Below, one piece after another: positions 13,666 through 16,287 of a stretch of 16,287 bases of DNA. How positions within the stretch are numbered: position 1 is the stretch's first letter; the number at the start of each line of letters is the position of its first letter. The notes beneath the pieces are model-generated. The model was not told the origin of the DNA. It saw only the letters and a list, made by a program, of their open reading frames with translations, and did no database searches. The stretch spans positions 1-16,287 of the forward strand of contig CAKUHX010000017.1 of assembly GCA_934659475.1 (NCBI GenBank), given 5' to 3'. The position numbers were made by a program, and so were the translations under genes. Source of the stretch: an uncultured Oscillospiraceae bacterium (GTDB taxonomy: Bacteria > Bacillota > Clostridia > Oscillospirales > Oscillospiraceae).

Positions 13666-14934
13666 ATGAAAAGGAAGCTCTTTGCCCTTGTGCTCGCCTG
13701 CGCCATGGTCCTGAGCCTTGCCGCCTGCGGCAAGAAGGATGAGCCCAGCACCTCCGGCGGCGCCTCCTCCGGCTCTGCCAGCCAGACCGAGAAGGACTAC
13801 TCCGGCTACACCATCCGCATCTACTCCAACTCCAACTCCACCGAGCGCGCCACCTGGCTGATCCAGGAGGCCAAGGACGCCGGCTTTACCATCAGCATCG
13901 ACGATAACTCCGTCATCTCCGGCGACACCGCCGCCATCCAGGCCGCCAACGAAAACAAGGACGGCGACATCATCTTCGGCCTGAACGAGACCCGCTGGAG
14001 CCAGATCGTCAACGGCGAGTACGAGAACCTGAAGCTGGTGGACTGGACCCCCACCTGGGCTGACGAGGTGGGCGAGTACGCCTATCCCGGCGCCGCCTAT
14101 GGCCTGGTCATCCAGAACGTGCTGATGCTGTACCGCAACGATGAGCTGGGCACCAATGGCCAGGAGCTGCACTTCCAGCACTGGGCTGACATCGTGGACT
14201 GCGGCTACTCCTGGTACCGCCAGAACAAGGTGGGCGGCACCACCAACGCCAACATCAACTCCGCTATGCTGTACGCCTTTGTGGATCCCGCCTCCCCCGC
14301 CGGCGGCATCTCCACCGACGGCTGGAAGGCCCTGTGGAAGTACTGCGCCGACGGCAAGTACTCCTCTGACGACACCTATAAGTACGGCTTCGACCCCCTG
14401 AACAAGGGCGACGTGGCTGTGTCCACCTTCTACTCCTCCTCTCTGTACGGCAAGATCGACGCCGCTGCCGAGAGCTCCGAGCACCCCCTGAAGGGCGCCA
14501 TGGAGCCCGAGAACTGGGCCCTGGTGGACATCGATGACGGCACCTATTACATCGCCGAGTACATCGGCATCCTGGATAAGGCCGGCCGCTCCGACGAGGA
14601 GACCGAGGCCGTGAAGGCCTTTGCCGAGTGGTTCGGCTCCGCCGACACCCAGGCCGCGTGGGGCGAGGAGTTCGACTCCTATCCCTGCAACACCGCCGCC
14701 GCCAACATCCTGTACCCCGACGGCATCCCCGCCATCTACACCCTGAAGAACTTCGCCCTGTCCAAGGTAGAGGGCACCGACATGACCTACGCCGAGTATG
14801 TGGCCGCCCACTCCAGCGAGTGGACCAACATCATGACCAACCTGGGCTTCTACTGGGCCGACGCCTCCGCCGCCGTGGCGGAGCCCGACTGGGACGCTCT
14901 GGACTGGGCCACCCTGACCCAGGCCGCCAAGTAA
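13666..14934 (+). CDS. ABC transporter solute-binding lipoprotein
   Basis: This is a 422-residue extracellular binding protein with a lipoprotein signal peptide (MKRKLFALVL ... lipobox L18-A-A-C21) and a Ser/Gly/Thr-rich tether. A family-1/FbpA-like type 2 periplasmic-binding fold follows. The first strand is YTIRIYSNSNSTERATWLI, then come DIIFGLNETRWSQI, YGLVIQNVLMLYRNDEL and a C-terminal helix pair ending EPDWDALDWATLTQAAK. It should capture the substrate for the ATPase and permease downstream. ATG 13666 is seven bases after AAGGAG; the ATG at 13660 is too close to it. Codon use is strongly skewed to C- and G-ending major codons, more than in the kinase gene, fitting high expression. Two hairpins separate it from the ATPase gene. 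It is about 90 residues longer than the first binding protein and not an obvious recent duplicate. Substrate is unassigned. Confidence 0.9.
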   Translation: MKRKLFALVLACAMVLSLAACGKKDEPSTSGGASSGSASQTEKDYSGYTIRIYSNSNSTERATWLIQEAKDAGFTISIDDNSVISGDTAAIQAANENKDGDIIFGLNETRWSQIVNGEYENLKLVDWTPTWADEVGEYAYPGAAYGLVIQNVLMLYRNDELGTNGQELHFQHWADIVDCGYSWYRQNKVGGTTNANINSAMLYAFVDPASPAGGISTDGWKALWKYCADGKYSSDDTYKYGFDPLNKGDVAVSTFYSSSLYGKIDAAAESSEHPLKGAMEPENWALVDIDDGTYYIAEYIGILDKAGRSDEETEAVKAFAEWFGSADTQAAWGEEFDSYPCNTAAANILYPDGIPAIYTLKNFALSKVEGTDMTYAEYVAAHSSEWTNIMTNLGFYWADASAAVAEPDWDALDWATLTQAAK

Positions 14935-14988
14935 GACCAAGCCGCTGCGCACCCCGCGAAAAGGCTCAGCGGGGGCAGACGGTACATC

Positions 14989-15025
14989 TCGGGCGAGCCG
15001 GTCTCCCGGCTCGCCCGATCCTTTT
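14989..15025 (+). terminator. Intercistronic terminator-like hairpin after the binding-protein gene
   Basis: A perfect 13-bp GC-rich stem (arms 14989-15001 and 15006-15018, loop TCTC) is followed by TCCTTTT on the plus strand only. It lies 54 bases after the stop codon and inside an apparent transport operon. Partial termination here would leave more binding-protein mRNA than ATPase/permease mRNA. Confidence 0.8.
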
Positions 15026-15036
15026 AAGCGAAAGGA

Positions 15037-15089
15037 CCGGTTTGCTTTCGTATCTCCGTTTTAAGGGCGGAGATACGAAAACAAACCGG
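15037..15089. repeat. Long near-perfect inverted repeat between binding-protein and ATPase genes
   Basis: Two 22-base arms (15037-15058 and 15068-15089) pair at all but one position around a nine-base loop, TTTTAAGGG. The arms are only moderately GC-rich, unlike the genes around them. No T-run follows on either strand, so it is not a simple terminator. It ends about ten bases before the ATPase ribosome binding site (AAGGAGAGG, 15101-15109). It may protect the upstream mRNA, direct cleavage or affect ATPase translation; a mobile palindromic element is another possibility. Confidence 0.75.
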
Positions 15090-15114
15090 ATATTGAAAAG
15101 AAGGAGAGGAAATC

Positions 15115-16146
15115 ATGATCCGCCTGAATAATATCGTTGTAAAGTTCGGTGACTTTACTGCCCTGCACGGCATCGACGTCCACGTGAAGGAGGGGGAGTT
15201 CTTTACCTTCCTGGGCCCCTCCGGCTGCGGAAAGACCACCACTCTGCGCACCATCACCGGCTTTATCGAGCCGGCGGAGGGCACCGTGGTAGTAAAGGGG
15301 CGGGACATCACCCGCGTGCCCATCGAGGACCGCAACATCGGCATCGTCTTTCAGAGCTACGCCCTGTTCCCCACCATGACGGTGTACGACAACATCGCCT
15401 TCGGCCTGAAGGTCAAGAAGGTCAAAAAGGCGGAGATCGACCAGAAGGTGCGCCAGATCGCTAAAAAGGTGGATCTGTCTGATGAGCAGCTGGCCAAGGC
15501 CGTGTCCCAGCTGTCCGGCGGCCAGCAGCAGCGGGTGGCCATCGCCCGGGCCCTGGTCACCGGCCCGGCCATCATCTGTATGGACGAGCCCCTGTCCAAC
15601 CTGGACGCCAAACTGCGGGTGCAGCTGCGCAACGAACTGAAAAAGATGCAGAAGGACTTCGGCATCACCACCATTTACGTCACCCACGACCAGGAGGAGG
15701 CCCTCACCCTGTCCGACCGCATCGCCGTATTCAACAAGGGCTTCATCGAGCAGATCGGCACCCCCAACGAGGTGTATAACCACTCCGCCACCGAGTTCGT
15801 GTGCAACTTCATCGGCGACATCGACCGCCTGAACGACGAGACAGTGGCTGTCCTGAAGGGGGCCGGGGCCGCCGTGGACGAAAAAAAGCACAACTACATC
15901 CGTCTGGAGCGGCTGCATGTGAATGTTGCCCCCCGCGAGGGGGAGCTGGCTCTGGAGGGCACGGTGGAGAGCTGTGAGTACTACGGCCTTTACATCAAGT
16001 ACTACATCCATGTGGGCTCCCAGACCCTGAAGGTGATCGAGAAGAACGACGGCGTGAACATCTACGATCCCGGCCAACAGGTCACGGTGATCCTCGACCC
16101 CGCCGACATCATGGCCTATGACGCCCCGGCGGAGGAGGTGCAGTAA
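15115..16146 (+). CDS. ABC transporter ATP-binding protein, PotA/FbpC type
   Basis: This is the 343-residue energising subunit of an importer, acting at the inner face of the membrane as a dimer. All ABC motifs are intact: Walker A GPSGCGKTT (34-42), Q-loop Q80, signature LSGGQQQR (133-140), Walker B IICMDEP with D157 and E158, D-loop SNLDAKL and switch H191. A TOBE_2-type regulatory domain occupies about residues 245-335. The family handles iron(III), polyamines, phosphonates, thiamine and similar substrates, and the sequence alone does not decide between them. ATG 15115 has AAGGAG about eight bases upstream. Its TAA stop overlaps the ATG of the permease gene by one base (TAATG). It belongs with the binding protein at 13666 and the permease as one importer. 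Confidence 0.94.
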   Translation: MIRLNNIVVKFGDFTALHGIDVHVKEGEFFTFLGPSGCGKTTTLRTITGFIEPAEGTVVVKGRDITRVPIEDRNIGIVFQSYALFPTMTVYDNIAFGLKVKKVKKAEIDQKVRQIAKKVDLSDEQLAKAVSQLSGGQQQRVAIARALVTGPAIICMDEPLSNLDAKLRVQLRNELKKMQKDFGITTIYVTHDQEEALTLSDRIAVFNKGFIEQIGTPNEVYNHSATEFVCNFIGDIDRLNDETVAVLKGAGAAVDEKKHNYIRLERLHVNVAPREGELALEGTVESCEYYGLYIKYYIHVGSQTLKVIEKNDGVNIYDPGQQVTVILDPADIMAYDAPAEEVQ

Positions 16147-16287
16147 TGGACACCGCCCTGAACCGCCGCCGCCTGGACGCGGCCTTTGTGGTGCGGGCGA
16201 TCGGCATCGCGGCCTTCGCCTATTTCTTCTTCGGCTTTATGCTGATGCCCTGCCTGAACACCCTGACCAGTATCTTCAATGTGACCA
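16146..16287 (+). CDS. ABC transporter permease, N-terminus (partial)
   Basis: The first 47 residues are visible before the window ends. A short basic cytoplasmic N-terminus (MDTALNRRRLDAAFVVRAIG) leads into a hydrophobic membrane segment, IAAFAYFFFGFMLMPCL. The start has AGGAGGTG about six bases upstream and overlaps the ATPase stop by one base. Its place directly after a PotA/FbpC-type ATPase, with translational coupling, marks it as the membrane subunit of the same importer. The conserved EAA loop would lie beyond the window, so the call rests on context and hydrophobicity. Confidence 0.75.
   Translation, partial: MDTALNRRRLDAAFVVRAIGIAAFAYFFFGFMLMPCLNTLTSIFNVT

Noticed and set aside
13651..14952. 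Minus-strand open frame of 433 codons opposite the binding-protein gene
   Set aside because: The Gly/Val-rich translation arises from the extreme C-ending codon bias of the sense gene; there is no ribosome binding site or family resemblance.
10084..16287. Naming the transporter as iron(III), phosphonate or phosphoglycerate specific
   Set aside because: FbpA-like binding proteins and PotA/FbpC ATPases serve many substrates, and no diagnostic ligand residues or pathway genes are present.

Overview
The window is a GC-rich bacterial chromosomal segment. Base composition, Gram-positive features (lipoproteins with lipoboxes, a YesM/YesN-type two-component system, strong purine-rich ribosome binding sites) and protein flavour point to a Clostridia/Oscillospirales-type gut Firmicute, in the manner of Flavonifractor or Lawsonibacter relatives. 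This placement is inference. No rRNA, tRNA, CRISPR array, insertion sequence or phage gene is visible. Nearly every long ORF opposite a gene is a GC-bias shadow.

Region 1 (1-2684, minus strand): the N-terminal glutaminase half of a glutamine-dependent NAD+ synthetase, cut by the window edge. A perfect terminator hairpin separates it from a two-gene unit made of an AIM24/TIGR00266-family protein and a membrane-anchored protein (zinc ribbon, TM, Ig-like, SH3b).

Region 2 (2685-6880, plus strand): a 299-base divergent control region holds two back-to-back sigma-A-type promoters with 17-base spacers and a 24-base imperfect dyad midway between them. The plus-strand promoter drives an AAA+ ATPase with a TerB-like N-terminal segment (start TTG at 2984), a small cupin and the tRNA methylthiotransferase MtaB. 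These three are chained by ATGA overlaps. An MgtC/SapB-family membrane protein follows, then an MFS permease (6986-8185). The MFS gene converges on a phospho-sugar mutase across a bidirectional terminator.

Region 3 (8320-9945, minus strand): a phosphoglucomutase-type enzyme that appears to have lost about 16 residues immediately after the metal-binding DPDCD, so its activity is in doubt.

Region 4 (10084-16287, plus strand): a sensing and transport locus. A lipoprotein solute-binding protein, a YesM-like histidine kinase and an AraC-type response regulator form one overlapping operon. After a terminator comes a second solute-binding lipoprotein with its own promoter (consensus -10, poor -35, adjacent 9-base repeats upstream), then a PotA/FbpC-like ATPase and the start of a permease. 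The first binding protein probably presents ligand to the kinase, and the regulator probably activates the transporter. The substrate cannot be read from the sequence. Two large stem-loops between the binding-protein and ATPase genes probably set their expression ratio.
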